A stretch of 64,000 nucleotides of DNA from Microbacterium sp. T2.11-28 (GCF_950097975.1 NZ_CATNHF010000001.1:496001-560000), one strand, 5' to 3'; shown: positions 17,399 through 26,271, counted from the stretch's first letter. Numbers and translations: made by a program. Notes: a model not told the origin generated them from the letters alone.

Positions 17399-19167
17399 GC
17401 TACACCGCGCCGGCAGCCTTCACGACCCGCCCGCAGCTGGAGGGCTCGCACGGCTTCGCCGCCTCGACGCACTGGCTCGCCACCGGTGCCGCTCAGGCCG
17501 TCCTCGAGCGCGGCGGCAACGCGTTCGACGCCGTCGTGGCCGGCGGGTTCGTCCTGCACGTGGTGGAGCCGCACCTGAACGGTCCCGGCGGCGACCTCGT
17601 CGGGATCTTCCAGGCGGCCGGGGCGCCGGATCCGATCGTCCTCATGGGTCAGGGTCCCGCTCCCGCCGGGGCGACGATCGAGCACTTCCGCGCAGAGGGC
17701 CTGGATCTCGTCCCGGGCGCGGGGGGCCTCGCCGCGGCGATCCCCGCGGCCGTCGACGCCTGGCTGCTGCTGCTGCGCGACCACGGCACGCTCGAGGTCG
17801 GCGACGTCCTCGCCGCCGCGAGCGGGTACGCCCGCGAGGGCCATCCCCTGCTCCCGGCGGCCGCCGCGACGATCGGACGCGTCGCGGACCTGTTCCGCCG
17901 GCACTGGCCGACGTCGGCGGACCTGTGGCTGCCAGGCGGCGAGGTTCCCCGCGCCGGCGACATCGTGCGCAACCCCGCGTACGCCGAGGTGCTCGAGACG
18001 CTGATCGCCGCGGGTACGGCCGGGCAGACGCGCGAGGAGCGCATCGACGCCGCCCGGGCGGCCTGGCGACGGACCCTGCACGACGCCGTCGACTTCCTCG
18101 CCGTCCCCCACCGCCACTCCTCCGGGACGGACCACGCCGCGGTGCTGACGGCCGGCGACGTGGACGGCTTCTCGGCAGGCTACGAGGACGCCCTGACCGC
18201 GACCTTCCGCGGCTTCACCGTCGCGAAGTCCGATGCGTGGGGACAGGGCCCCGCCCTGCTGCAGGCGCTGCGCATCCTCGAGCCGCTTCCGGATGAGCGC
18301 CTCGACCCGTCCACCGAGGAGGGCGCGCACACCGTCGTCGAGACCCTGAAGCTCGTGCTGGCCGACCGCGACGCGCACTTCGGCGACGGCGTCGACACCG
18401 CGCCCCTGCTCGCCGACGCCTACATCGCCGAGCGACGGGCGCTCCTCGGTGCGACGGCCTCGCGCGAGTGGCGGCCCGGATCCCCCGCGGGCGCCGCACC
18501 CCACCGCCCGCCGCTGCGTGAGGAGCAGGGCCGCACCGCCGGCACCGGCGAGCCGACCGTCGCCGTCTCGGGGCGCACCCGCGGCGACACCTGCCACATC
18601 GACGTCGTCGACCGCTGGGGCAACATCGTCGCCGTGACGCCCTCGGGCGGCTGGCTGCAGTCCTCGCCCACCGTCCCCGGACTCGGATTCTGCCTGGGCA
18701 CGCGGCTGCAGATGTGCTGGCTCGATCCCGCCTCCCCCTCCGCGCTGCGGCCCGGCGCGCGCCCGCGCACGACCCTCACCCCGACGCTCGTCCTCCGCGA
18801 CGGGGCGGCGGTGATGGCGCTCGGCACGCCCGGCGGCGATCAGCAGGACCAATGGCAGCTTCCGATGCTGCTGCGCATGCTCGTCGGCGGCTACACCGCG
18901 CAGCAGGCGATCGACGCGCCGACCCTCCACACGACCGCGATGATCGACTCGTTCTGGCCGCGCACGTGGAATCCGGCGGGCGTGGTCGCGGAGGACCGGC
19001 TCGGCGACGGCGTGCTCGACGGCCTCGCCGCGCGCGGGCACGACGTCGTCCGCGCGGGCGACTGGTCGCTCGGCCGGCTCTCCGCCGTCGGCATCGACGA
19101 GGTCCGCGGCGTGCTGTGGGCGGCCGCGAACGCGCGCGGGATGTCGGGGTACGCGGCCGGCCGCTGA
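17395..19167 (+). CDS. Gamma-glutamyltransferase family Ntn-hydrolase
   Basis: 590 residues of the GGT/glutathione hydrolase family: N-terminal ASTHWLATGAAQAVLERGGNAFDA, GPGGD, and the small-subunit start DTCHIDVVDRWGNIV in which Thr399 is the predicted autoprocessing nucleophile. A late PGGDQQDQWQ motif matches the oxyanion GG region. No signal peptide is visible, so it is probably cytoplasmic, and glutathione is not the expected substrate in a mycothiol-using actinobacterium. GTG start coupled to pepP, suggesting a two-gene peptide-degradation operon. Confidence 0.88.
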   Translation: MSYTAPAAFTTRPQLEGSHGFAASTHWLATGAAQAVLERGGNAFDAVVAGGFVLHVVEPHLNGPGGDLVGIFQAAGAPDPIVLMGQGPAPAGATIEHFRAEGLDLVPGAGGLAAAIPAAVDAWLLLLRDHGTLEVGDVLAAASGYAREGHPLLPAAAATIGRVADLFRRHWPTSADLWLPGGEVPRAGDIVRNPAYAEVLETLIAAGTAGQTREERIDAARAAWRRTLHDAVDFLAVPHRHSSGTDHAAVLTAGDVDGFSAGYEDALTATFRGFTVAKSDAWGQGPALLQALRILEPLPDERLDPSTEEGAHTVVETLKLVLADRDAHFGDGVDTAPLLADAYIAERRALLGATASREWRPGSPAGAAPHRPPLREEQGRTAGTGEPTVAVSGRTRGDTCHIDVVDRWGNIVAVTPSGGWLQSSPTVPGLGFCLGTRLQMCWLDPASPSALRPGARPRTTLTPTLVLRDGAAVMALGTPGGDQQDQWQLPMLLRMLVGGYTAQQAIDAPTLHTTAMIDSFWPRTWNPAGVVAEDRLGDGVLDGLAARGHDVVRAGDWSLGRLSAVGIDEVRGVLWAAANARGMSGYAAGR

Positions 19168-19180
19168 GCGCGGCGCCCGC

Positions 19181-19852
19181 TCACGCGGAGGACAGCCGCC
19201 GGCCGAGCCAGGCGACGACGGGCGCCGCGAGGCGGGCGCCGACCTCCGCGGCCGGCCGCTTGGCGCCGGCGACCTCGAAGGAATGACCGCCGCCGTCGAT
19301 CCAGAACACCTCGGCGTCGCGGCACGAGGCCACCACCTCGTCGAACTGCGTGAGCGGCTGGATGAACGGGTCCTTGGAGCCCTCGACGAACAGCTGAGGC
19401 GCGGCGATCGCCGGAAGGTGCGCCGCCCGCACCTTCAGCGGATCGCCGGGCGGATGCAGCGGGTAGCCGAGGTAGACGAGCGCCGACGGATCGATGCGGC
19501 CCTCGGACGCGGCCATCGACGCCATGCGGCCGCCGTACGACTTGCCGGCGGCGACGGCGGGGATCCCCGGCAGCTGCCGGCCGGTCTCGGCGAGGACGGC
19601 CTCCCACGTCGCGGCCGCGTGCGCTGCGGGACCGGGCATCCGCCGACCGGCCTCCACGTAGGGGAAGTTGAACCGCAGGCACGCGACCCCCGCCTCGCGC
19701 AGCGCGTCCGCGAAGCCCGCGAGGAACGGATGATCCATCCCCGCACCCGCACCGTGGGCGAGGGCGACGACCGCCGTCGGCGAGGCGGGGGCGCTCCACG
19801 CGATCGTGACCGGCGTCGCCCCGGCGGGGAGGGCGACGGGGATCGTGCTCAC
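19181..19852 (-). CDS. Alpha/beta hydrolase (TEX30/KANL3-like)
   Basis: 223 residues with the short alpha/beta-hydrolase core: LAHGAGAGMDHPF near the N-terminus, nucleophile elbow GKSYGGRM with Ser near 104, EGSKDPF acid region and GGGHSF histidine. Similar small actinobacterial proteins are annotated as dienelactone-hydrolase-like; substrate unknown. GTG start overlaps the upstream stress-protein stop (GTGA), so it is the second gene of that operon. Confidence 0.85.
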   Translation of the reverse strand: MSTIPVALPAGATPVTIAWSAPASPTAVVALAHGAGAGMDHPFLAGFADALREAGVACLRFNFPYVEAGRRMPGPAAHAAATWEAVLAETGRQLPGIPAVAAGKSYGGRMASMAASEGRIDPSALVYLGYPLHPPGDPLKVRAAHLPAIAAPQLFVEGSKDPFIQPLTQFDEVVASCRDAEVFWIDGGGHSFEVAGAKRPAAEVGARLAAPVVAWLGRRLSSA

Positions 19853-20475
19853 GCGACCGGGTTCGCCGGAGGCGCGGGGTCCTCGCCGGGTTCGCCGGGA
19901 TGCGCCGACGGCCCGGGCTCCGGGTGGGGCGCGGGAGCCGGGGCCGGATCGATGCGCTCTCCGTACTGCGGCGGGACGGAGGGATCCACCGCCGGCGCGG
20001 GCGGCGCGGCCACCGCCGCGGGGGCGCCGAGGATCTCGCGCGCGCGGCGCAGCGACCGCGGCAGGACCGTGACCTCGTAGTGGTCGGCGATGAGCTGCGT
20101 GATCGACGTGTAGTCGCGACGACGACGGAGCACCGAGTAGGTGATGATGCTCATCAGCATGCCGATCGCGATGCCGACCAGCATGACGCCGACGAAGAGC
20201 TGGATCGCCGCGTTGGGGGTGCCCAGCACGAAGATCGCCGAGAACAGCAGGCCGAGCAGGATGCCGTTGATGGCCCCCTGACGCGCCGCGGCGGCGTAGC
20301 CGAGGCGACCGGTGACCGTCTCGACGGAGCGGAGCCCCCGGCCCACGATCGCGATGTCCTTCGCGGGGATCTCGGCGGCGATGAGGCGCGAGACGCTCTT
20401 CTGCGCGCCCTCGTACGAGGGGTACTCGGCGATGGTCTCGCCGTGCTCCTGGGGGGTCCCGCCCATCATGCTCAC
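19849..20475 (-). CDS. General stress protein 17M-like membrane protein
   Basis: 208 residues. An N-terminal domain (AEYPSYEGAQKSVSRL, IAIVGRGLRSVETVTGRL) as in the actinobacterial general stress protein 17M-like family is followed by two membrane segments (GILLGLLFSAIFVLG, FVGVMLVGIAIGMLM) and a Pro-rich tail. The GTG at VSMMGG is chosen because family members start this way and a CAAGAT box is seven bases upstream. Upstream in-frame starts at 20484 and 20535 remain possible. The M. tuberculosis equivalent (Rv1234) also neighbours the CBS/MgtE-N gene. Confidence 0.75.
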   Translation of the reverse strand: MSMMGGTPQEHGETIAEYPSYEGAQKSVSRLIAAEIPAKDIAIVGRGLRSVETVTGRLGYAAAARQGAINGILLGLLFSAIFVLGTPNAAIQLFVGVMLVGIAIGMLMSIITYSVLRRRRDYTSITQLIADHYEVTVLPRSLRRAREILGAPAAVAAPPAPAVDPSVPPQYGERIDPAPAPAPHPEPGPSAHPGEPGEDPAPPANPVA

Positions 20476-20558
20476 GCGGTCCATCTTGTCACGCCGGGCT
20501 CGGAAAGGCCCGAGTGCGACAGACCGGCCGCGCACGGGCGCCCCGCGGACACGCGCAC

Positions 20559-20570
20559 TACGCTGGTCAG
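20559..20570 (+). promoter_or_regulatory. Leaderless -10 box TACGCT, 6 bases before GTG
   Basis: TACGCT, GGTCAG, then GTG of the CBS/MgtE-N gene. Confidence 0.6.
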
Positions 20571-21845
20571 GTGAGTACGCAGCGGGTTTTCGTCGCGCGC
20601 CTGGTCGGGTGCGCCGTCTTCGACCCCGCCGGCGACCGGCTCGGCAAGGTCCGGGATGTCGTCGTCATCTTCCGAAAAGACGATCCGCCCCGCGTCGTCG
20701 GCCTGGTCGTCGAGATCCCCGGGCGTCGGCACGTGTTCCTCTCGATCGGGCGCGTGACCTCGATCGCCACCGGGCAGGTCATCACGACGGGTCTCATCAA
20801 CGTGCGCCGCTTCCAGCAGCGCGGGGGCGAGGTGCGGGTCATGGCCGAGCTCCTCGGCCGCCGCGTGTACCTGCGCGACGGGTCGGGACCGGCGGTCATC
20901 GAGGATGCCGCGATCGAACGCAACCGCCTGGGCGAGTGGGACATCGGGCAGCTCTTCCTGCGCCGCCCCAAGACCAGCGCCTCGCCGTTCGCGAAGGGCC
21001 CGACCACGTTCGCGCAGTGGAGCGACGTCCGCGAGGACTCCACGCCGGGCGAGGCGCAGTCCGCCGAGCAGCTGGTCGCCAGCTACTCCGAGCTCAAGCC
21101 CGCCGACCTGGCCAACACCCTGCTCGACCTTCCCGAGGAGCGTCTCCTGGAGGTCGCCGAGGAGCTCCCCGACGACCGCCTCGCCGACGCGCTCGAGGAG
21201 ATGCCCGAGGAGGAGCAGGTCCACATCCTCGAGGCCCTGGGCGACGAGCGCGCCGCCGACATCCTCGACCAGATGGAGCCCGACGACGCCGCGGACGTGC
21301 TGGCCCAGCTTCCCGAGCAGCAGCGCGAGGAGCTCCTCGAGCTCATGGAGCCCGAGGAGGCCGAGGACGTCCGCGAGCTCCTGAAGTACGGCTCCGACAC
21401 CGCCGGCGGTCTCATGACGAGCGAGCCGATCGTGCTGTCGGCCGACGCGACGGTCGCCGAGGCGCTCGCCCTCATCCGGCGCCACGAGCTGCATCCCGCG
21501 CTGGCCGCCGCCGTCTTCGTCACGCTGCCGCCGTACGAGACGCCGACGGGACGGCTGCTGGGCACCGTGCACTTCCAGCGGATGCTGCGCTATCCCCCGC
21601 ACGAGCGGCTCGGCGCGATCATCGACGACGCGGTCGACGCCGTGCCGGTGACCGGTTCGGCCGCCGAGGTCGCGCGGCTGCTGGCCAGCTACAACCTCGT
21701 CTCCCTTCCGGTGGTCGACGCCGCGCACCGTCTGGTGGGCGTGGTCAGCGTCGACGACGTGCTCGACTACCTGCTGCCCGAGGACTGGCGCTCCCATGAC
21801 GGCGACGCCGCTCCCGCACCCGCGACGGCGCGAGGGAGGCGATGA
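20571..21845 (+). CDS. CBS-domain protein with MgtE N-terminal domain, no channel
   Basis: 424 residues: PRC-barrel-like N-terminus (1-100), MgtE intracellular N domain rich in ELPDDRLADALEEMPEEEQ-type repeats (about 165-280), and a CBS pair ending VVSVDDVLDYLLPEDWR. The MgtE transmembrane pore is absent, so it is not itself a magnesium channel; the known part senses Mg2+ and nucleotides. It overlaps the downstream DUF1003 membrane gene by four bases (ATGA), which makes that protein the natural partner. Same pair as M. tuberculosis Rv1232c/Rv1231c. Confidence 0.87.
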   Translation: MSTQRVFVARLVGCAVFDPAGDRLGKVRDVVVIFRKDDPPRVVGLVVEIPGRRHVFLSIGRVTSIATGQVITTGLINVRRFQQRGGEVRVMAELLGRRVYLRDGSGPAVIEDAAIERNRLGEWDIGQLFLRRPKTSASPFAKGPTTFAQWSDVREDSTPGEAQSAEQLVASYSELKPADLANTLLDLPEERLLEVAEELPDDRLADALEEMPEEEQVHILEALGDERAADILDQMEPDDAADVLAQLPEQQREELLELMEPEEAEDVRELLKYGSDTAGGLMTSEPIVLSADATVAEALALIRRHELHPALAAAVFVTLPPYETPTGRLLGTVHFQRMLRYPPHERLGAIIDDAVDAVPVTGSAAEVARLLASYNLVSLPVVDAAHRLVGVVSVDDVLDYLLPEDWRSHDGDAAPAPATARGRR

Positions 21846-22372
21846 TGGCCCGCACCCCCCGCCAGACCACTCCGCTGGACGCCCCGCTCGGACGCACGAC
21901 CCGGCGCGCCCCGCAGCCGTCGCGCGACCGCTTCGGCCGCTTCACCGAGTGGATCGCCCGCGCCATGGGAACGCCGATGTTCCTCCTCATCCTGTCGCTG
22001 TTCTGCATCGGCTGGATCTCATGGAACACGCTGATGCCGGTCTGGCTCCGCTTCGACTCGCAGGAGTACGGATTCACCGTCCTCACCCTGGTGCTCTCCC
22101 TGCAGGCGTCCTACGCGGCCCCGCTCATCCTTCTCGCCCAGAACCGCCAGGACGACCGCGACCGCGTGCAGATCGAGCAGGACCGTCAGCGGGCCGAGCG
22201 CAATCTCGCCGACACGGAGTACCTGGCCCGCGAGGTCGTCGCGCTGCGGATGAGCATCACCGATCTCACGGGCGAGCTCGTGACCAAGGACGCACTGCGG
22301 CAGGAGCTCGCCCGGCTGATCGAGCAGCTCGACGCGCGCGAGACCGCCCCGACCGACGACGCGCGACCGTGA
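21842..22372 (+). CDS. DUF1003 family membrane protein
   Basis: 176 residues with two membrane segments (MFLLILSLFCIGWISWN, FTVLTLVLSLQASYAAPLILL), the AQNRQDDRDR motif and a C-terminal coiled coil, the standard DUF1003 plan. It starts inside the stop of the CBS/MgtE-N gene and its own stop overlaps the mrp start, so three genes are coupled. Function unknown; a membrane partner of the CBS protein is an inference from the coupling. Confidence 0.9.
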   Translation: MMARTPRQTTPLDAPLGRTTRRAPQPSRDRFGRFTEWIARAMGTPMFLLILSLFCIGWISWNTLMPVWLRFDSQEYGFTVLTLVLSLQASYAAPLILLAQNRQDDRDRVQIEQDRQRAERNLADTEYLAREVVALRMSITDLTGELVTKDALRQELARLIEQLDARETAPTDDARP

Positions 22373-23511
22373 GCGCGGACTCCCCCGCCGACGAGGTGCG
22401 GCGGGCGGTCTCGGCCGTCATGGATCCCGAGCTGCGCCTGCCGATCGGCGAGCTGGACATGGTGCGCGAGGTGGTCGTGACCGGTGACGTCGCCGAGGTG
22501 GCGATCGCCCTGACGATCGTCGGATGTCCGGCCGCCGACCGGATCGAACGCGAGGTGCGCGCCGCCGCCGCGGGCGTCGCCGGCATCGGGCGGGTGGACG
22601 TCGCGGTGGGCGTCATGTCGCCCGCCGAGCGCGCCGCGCTCACCGAACGGCTGCGCGGCGGCCGGCGCCGGATGCCGTTCGGGCCCGAATCGCTCACCCG
22701 CGTCATCGCCGTCACCAGCGGCAAGGGGGGCGTGGGCAAATCGACCGTCACGGCGAACCTCGCCGTCGCCCTGGCCGGGCGCGGACTGGCCGTCGGCCTG
22801 ATCGACGCGGACGTCCACGGCTTCTCGATACCGGCGCTGCTCGGACTCGTCGGCCCCGACGGACTCCCGCCCCAGCCGACCCGGGTCGACGACCTGATGC
22901 TGCCGCCGGTCGCCTACGGCGTCAAGGCGATCTCGATCGGGATGTTCCTCCCCCGGGGCGAGCGCGGCGGCGGGGCCGTCGCGTGGCGAGGACCGATGCT
23001 CCACCGCACCATCCAGCAGTTCCTCACCGACGTGTACTTCGGCGACCTCGACGTGCTGCTCATCGACATGCCCCCGGGCACGGGCGATGTGGCGATCTCG
23101 GTGGGCCAGACCCTCCCCCACGCGGAGGTCGTCGTGGTCACCACCCCGCAGGCCGCTGCCGCCGACGTGGCGATCCGCAGCGCGCTCGTCGCGCGTCAGA
23201 CCGGTCAGAAGGTGGTCGGCGTCATCGAGAACATGGCCGCGATGACCCTGCCCGACGGCACCGTCCTCGAGCTGTTCGGTGCGGGCGGGGGCGCTGCCGT
23301 CGCCCAGGCGCTGAGCACCGACGGGGACGTGCCGCTGCTCGGATCGATCCCCCTCGACGCGCAGGTGCGCGTGGGCGGCGACACGGGCGCGCCGATCGTG
23401 GTCTCGCACCCGGACGATCCCGCCGCCCGGGCGATCCTGTCGGTCGCCGAACGGCTCATCGCGCGGCCTCGCGGACTCGCCGGCCGCGCGCTGCCCGTCA
23501 CCCCCCGCTGA
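22369..23511 (+). CDS. mrp: Mrp/ApbC-family iron-sulfur carrier ATPase
   Basis: Carries or assembles Fe-S clusters for target proteins. 380 residues: N-terminal MIP18 (DUF59) domain with GCPAADRIE, then a P-loop ATPase with TSGKGGVGKST (deviant Walker A), DADVHGFSIP and DMPPGTGD. The CPxC pair of Gram-negative Mrp is absent at the equivalent position (VIENMAAMTLPDG), as is usual in actinobacteria. GTG start overlaps the DUF1003 stop. The stop codon abuts the convergent tatB stop with no spacer. Confidence 0.93.
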   Translation: MSADSPADEVRRAVSAVMDPELRLPIGELDMVREVVVTGDVAEVAIALTIVGCPAADRIEREVRAAAAGVAGIGRVDVAVGVMSPAERAALTERLRGGRRRMPFGPESLTRVIAVTSGKGGVGKSTVTANLAVALAGRGLAVGLIDADVHGFSIPALLGLVGPDGLPPQPTRVDDLMLPPVAYGVKAISIGMFLPRGERGGGAVAWRGPMLHRTIQQFLTDVYFGDLDVLLIDMPPGTGDVAISVGQTLPHAEVVVVTTPQAAAADVAIRSALVARQTGQKVVGVIENMAAMTLPDGTVLELFGAGGGAAVAQALSTDGDVPLLGSIPLDAQVRVGGDTGAPIVVSHPDDPAARAILSVAERLIARPRGLAGRALPVTPR

Positions 23512-23922
23512 TCAGGTGGCCTCGGAGTCGAACGGCACCGGGGCGTCGGGATCGCGACCCGGCCGGGGATCGGAGTCGGCGAGCGTGCCCGTCGGGGACG
23601 GCGCGACAGCGGGCGCGGCGACGACGGCCGGGGCGATCGCCGAGGCCCGGGACGGCGGTGAGGGGGTGTCGTCGAGGAGCGCGTCGCGGATGATCCGCCG
23701 CGGGTCGTACTGCCGCGGGTCGAGCTTGCGCCACTCGATGTCGTCGAAGTCCTCGCCCATCTCGTCCTTGACGCGGGAGCGCGCCCCGTTGAGCCAGTCG
23801 CGGGCACGCACGGTGAACTTGGCGAGCAGCTCCGCGTAGCGGGGAAGCTTCTCCGGGCCGAGCAGGAGCGCCGCCACCACGAGGATGATGACGATCTTCT
23901 CCATGTCGATGCCGAAGAACAT
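23512..23922 (-). CDS. tatB: Twin-arginine translocase subunit TatB
   Basis: 136 residues: N-terminal membrane helix with MEKIVIILVVAALLLGPEKLP, the TatA/B hinge (GPEKLP), an amphipathic helix and a long charged, Pro-rich tail. The length and acidic tail favour TatB over TatA. No tatC is present here. Start fixed by a leaderless -10. In mycobacteria tatB lies at the end of sigE-rseA-htrA-tatB; those genes are missing between mrp and tatB here. Confidence 0.88.
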   Translation of the reverse strand: MFFGIDMEKIVIILVVAALLLGPEKLPRYAELLAKFTVRARDWLNGARSRVKDEMGEDFDDIEWRKLDPRQYDPRRIIRDALLDDTPSPPSRASAIAPAVVAAPAVAPSPTGTLADSDPRPGRDPDAPVPFDSEAT

Positions 23923-23934
23923 GGCTCAAGGTTA
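23923..23934 (-). promoter_or_regulatory. Leaderless -10 box TAACCT, 6 bases before ATG
   Basis: TAACCT, TGAGCC, then the tatB ATG. No Shine-Dalgarno is present. Confidence 0.6.
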
Positions 23935-23995
23935 CCCGTGCGCCTCGGCCGTCACGGCGCCCTCGCGGCCTACTCTGGCAGAGGAGGTCCAGGCG

Positions 23996-24655
23996 ATGCG
24001 TGACAACGAGGCGGCCCGCGAACACGAGGCTTTGCGCCGGTACGCGGATGAGGCGACGATCGAGCCGGAGGCGATCGCCCGCGCGCGCGCTCACGCCCTC
24101 GAGCTGGGCGCGGACCCGGTGAGTGCGCCGGTGGGAGCGCAGTGCGCCGTCATCGCGGCGGCGACCGCGGCGCTCAACATCGTCGAGATCGGCACCGGCG
24201 GCGGCGTGTCTGGGCTGTGGCTGCTGCGCGGCTCGCCGCGCGCCACGCTCACCACCATCGACATCGAGCCCGAGCATCTCGCCGCCGCGCGCAGCGCGTT
24301 CGCCGACGCCAAGGTGCCGCCCGCGCGCGCCCGCTTCATCTCGGGCCGCGCCGCCGACGTGCTGCCGCGGATGAACGAGGCGTCCTACGACATCGTGCTC
24401 GTCGACGCCGACGCCGAGGGCGTCATCGAGTACGTCGAGCACGGCCTGCGGCTCGTGCGCGCCGGCGGCACGGTGCTGGTCCCCCGGGTGCTGGCCGGGG
24501 GCGCCGTCGCGGATCCGGTCAAGCGCGACGCGATCACGAGCGCCTACCGCTCGCTGATCCAGGAGACGCAGTCCTCGCCGGCGGTGCTCGGCGCACTGTC
24601 GATCGTGGGCGAGGGCCTGTTGCAGCTGACCACCACGGCGACCGACGGCCGCTGA
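23996..24655 (+). CDS. O-methyltransferase (SAM-dependent, Rv1220c-like)
   Basis: 219 residues of the class I O-methyltransferase family (COMT-like): SAM loop IVEIGTGGGVSGLWLL, acidic residue DIEPEHLAAAR, DIVLVDADAEGV metal/catalytic region, GGTVLVPRVL. The ATG has an ideal GAGGAGG seven bases upstream and a TACTCT -10 at 23971. M. tuberculosis Rv1220c is the equivalent, near sigE and tatB. Substrate unknown. Confidence 0.9.
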   Translation: MRDNEAAREHEALRRYADEATIEPEAIARARAHALELGADPVSAPVGAQCAVIAAATAALNIVEIGTGGGVSGLWLLRGSPRATLTTIDIEPEHLAAARSAFADAKVPPARARFISGRAADVLPRMNEASYDIVLVDADAEGVIEYVEHGLRLVRAGGTVLVPRVLAGGAVADPVKRDAITSAYRSLIQETQSSPAVLGALSIVGEGLLQLTTTATDGR

Positions 24656-24684
24656 GCCCGCCGCGCCGCGGACCGAGCGGAGAC

Positions 24685-24718
24685 GACGAGAGGCCGGTCC
24701 GAAGACCGGCCTCTCGTC
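24685..24718. terminator. Strong bidirectional terminator hairpin
   Basis: Perfect 15-bp stem (GACGAGAGGCCGGTC and its complement) with a CGAA loop, between the convergent methyltransferase and DUF3117 genes. Confidence 0.85.
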
Positions 24719-24728
24719 TGTCGTGAGG

Positions 24729-24902
24729 TCAGGCGGCGCCGACGACCTCGCCCAGAACGCTGTGGAGTTCCTTGGCCTCGTCGTCGTTCACCGATACGAC
24801 CAGACGTCCGCCGCCTTCGAGAGGCACGCGCACGATGATCAGGCGTCCCTCCTTCACGGCCTCCATCGGTCCGTCACCGGTTCGCGGCTTCATGGCTGCC
24901 AT
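24729..24902 (-). CDS. DUF3117 family small protein
   Basis: 57 residues beginning MAAMKPRTGDGPMEAVKEGR, the strongly conserved DUF3117 opening, and ending with the SVNDDEAKEL segment. ATG chosen for the AAGGAG site six bases upstream; the longer reading lacks one. Almost universal in actinobacteria (Rv1211 in M. tuberculosis), function unknown. Confidence 0.92.
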   Translation of the reverse strand: MAAMKPRTGDGPMEAVKEGRLIIVRVPLEGGGRLVVSVNDDEAKELHSVLGEVVGAA

Positions 24903-24937
24903 TGCGGCTCCTTTTCGTTGACTACCTGTCAAGTTTA
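24903..24937 (-). promoter_or_regulatory. DUF3117 promoter -10 and short leader with inverted repeat
   Basis: TAAACT is a good -10 with a leader of about 23 bases. The leader starts near TTGAC-AGGTA-GTCAA, a 5-base inverted repeat, followed by the AAGGAG ribosome site. Confidence 0.45.
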
Positions 24938-25002
24938 CCCGTCCGCGCGGAGAGCGCGTTCCCAGGGCCGAGGAATCGTCCGCAGAACGTCGACGCGTGC
25001 GC

Positions 25003-26271
25003 TCAGGGGATCTGGAAGTAGGTGCTTGCGAGGGCGAACATGTTGTAGATCCACCACCACTGGCCGACGAGGCACGCGGCGAGCACGCCGAACCGCCACG
25101 GCATCGAGCGCGGGACCGCGAACGCCCCGAACAGCGGCGACAACGGCACGAGGAGGCGGAAGATGCTCGACTGCGGGAAGAACACCGCGAGCAGGTACAG
25201 GAGGTAGGACGCGGACCACAGCCGGATCTCCGCCCCCAGCCGCTTCACCGGCGGGGCGAACAGCAGGAGCGCCGCCGTCGCGGCCACGCCGAGCGCGAGC
25301 GCGACGTAGCCCCACGCCTCGGGAAGCCCCCACAGGCGGAACCAGATCGCGGCAGCCTGCACGAAGCCGTCGAACGGCACGAACGCCCCGTCCTCCCCCG
25401 TCCACGAGCGCCGCCAGCTGAGCTCGGTCTCGAGATATCCCGAGGGGTCCCCGGTGACGGCGCCGGCGATCAGCTGCCAGGAGAACCCGACGGCCGCCGC
25501 CAGGAGGCCCGTCGCCACGATGTGGACGATCTCGCGCCCGCCCAGCGCGTCGCGGTCCCGGCGCAGCCAGCGCCAGATCCCGTAGAGCGCCAGGAAGAGC
25601 GAGAAGGCGAGCACCCCGGGGCGGGTGTAGCCCATGAGCGGGATGAGCGCGTACAGCCAGCCGAAGCGGCGCTGCTGCACGCACCGCAGCGCGAGGAACA
25701 GCCAGAGGAGGAACAGCGACTCGGCGTAGCCGATCTGGAAGAGGGCCGCCAGCGGACCGTTCGCGAAGAGCACCACCGCCCACATCGCCGCGGTCGCGCC
25801 GATGCGTCCGCGGAGCAGGGCGAACAGCACGAGCGCGGCGAGGTACCCCGCCACGAGCGACACCACGAGGGCGCCGCGCGAGTAGTCGCCGAGGCCGACC
25901 ACCTTCGCCAGCGCCGGGTACAGCGGCATGAACGCCCACTGGTTGGTGGTGACGTTCCCGGCGTCGTCGCGCGGCAGCTCGGTCGGATAGCCGACGCCCG
26001 CGATGAACGAGTACCACTCGGCATCCCACCCCATGACGAACGAGCCGACGGTGGCCTGGTCGCCGAACCGCGACCCGGGTCCGGAGAGTTCCGCCGCCAC
26101 GAAGAGCATGGCCGTGGTCACCGCGCGCGCGAGGAGGTACACCACGGCGACCCGCGCAGCGACGGGCAGCCGGCGCCAGCGCGCGTGCGCGAACGCCCCC
26201 GCCGATCCCCCTCGCCGCCCGCGCCGGGGCGGGCCGGCGGCGTCGCCCGCGCTCAGGGCGCCGTCAGCCAC
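25003..26271 (-). CDS. Multi-pass glycosyltransferase, PIG-V/GT-C mannosyltransferase-like
   Basis: 422 residues with about ten membrane segments. The first extracytoplasmic loop has GWDAEWYSFIAGVGYP, which matches the WDxxWY motif of PIG-V-type mannosyltransferases, followed by NQWAFMPLYPAL and YTRPG, also typical. Such GT-C enzymes use polyprenyl-phosphate sugars outside the membrane; substrate here is inferred. The GTG start overlaps the dapE stop by 19 bases, with only a weak ribosome site, so the start is uncertain. Confidence 0.8.
   Translation of the reverse strand: MADGALSAGDAAGPPRRGRRGGSAGAFAHARWRRLPVAARVAVVYLLARAVTTAMLFVAAELSGPGSRFGDQATVGSFVMGWDAEWYSFIAGVGYPTELPRDDAGNVTTNQWAFMPLYPALAKVVGLGDYSRGALVVSLVAGYLAALVLFALLRGRIGATAAMWAVVLFANGPLAALFQIGYAESLFLLWLFLALRCVQQRRFGWLYALIPLMGYTRPGVLAFSLFLALYGIWRWLRRDRDALGGREIVHIVATGLLAAAVGFSWQLIAGAVTGDPSGYLETELSWRRSWTGEDGAFVPFDGFVQAAAIWFRLWGLPEAWGYVALALGVAATAALLLFAPPVKRLGAEIRLWSASYLLYLLAVFFPQSSIFRLLVPLSPLFGAFAVPRSMPWRFGVLAACLVGQWWWIYNMFALASTYFQIP

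Noticed and set aside
23885..23995. Longer N-terminus for the O-methyltransferase
   Set aside because: It would overlap tatB and its promoter; the ATG at 23996 has an ideal ribosome site and family-like opening.
24918..24932. TTGACA as a -35 box of the DUF3117 gene
   Set aside because: No -10 fits between it and the ribosome site; the TAAACT upstream works better as the -10.
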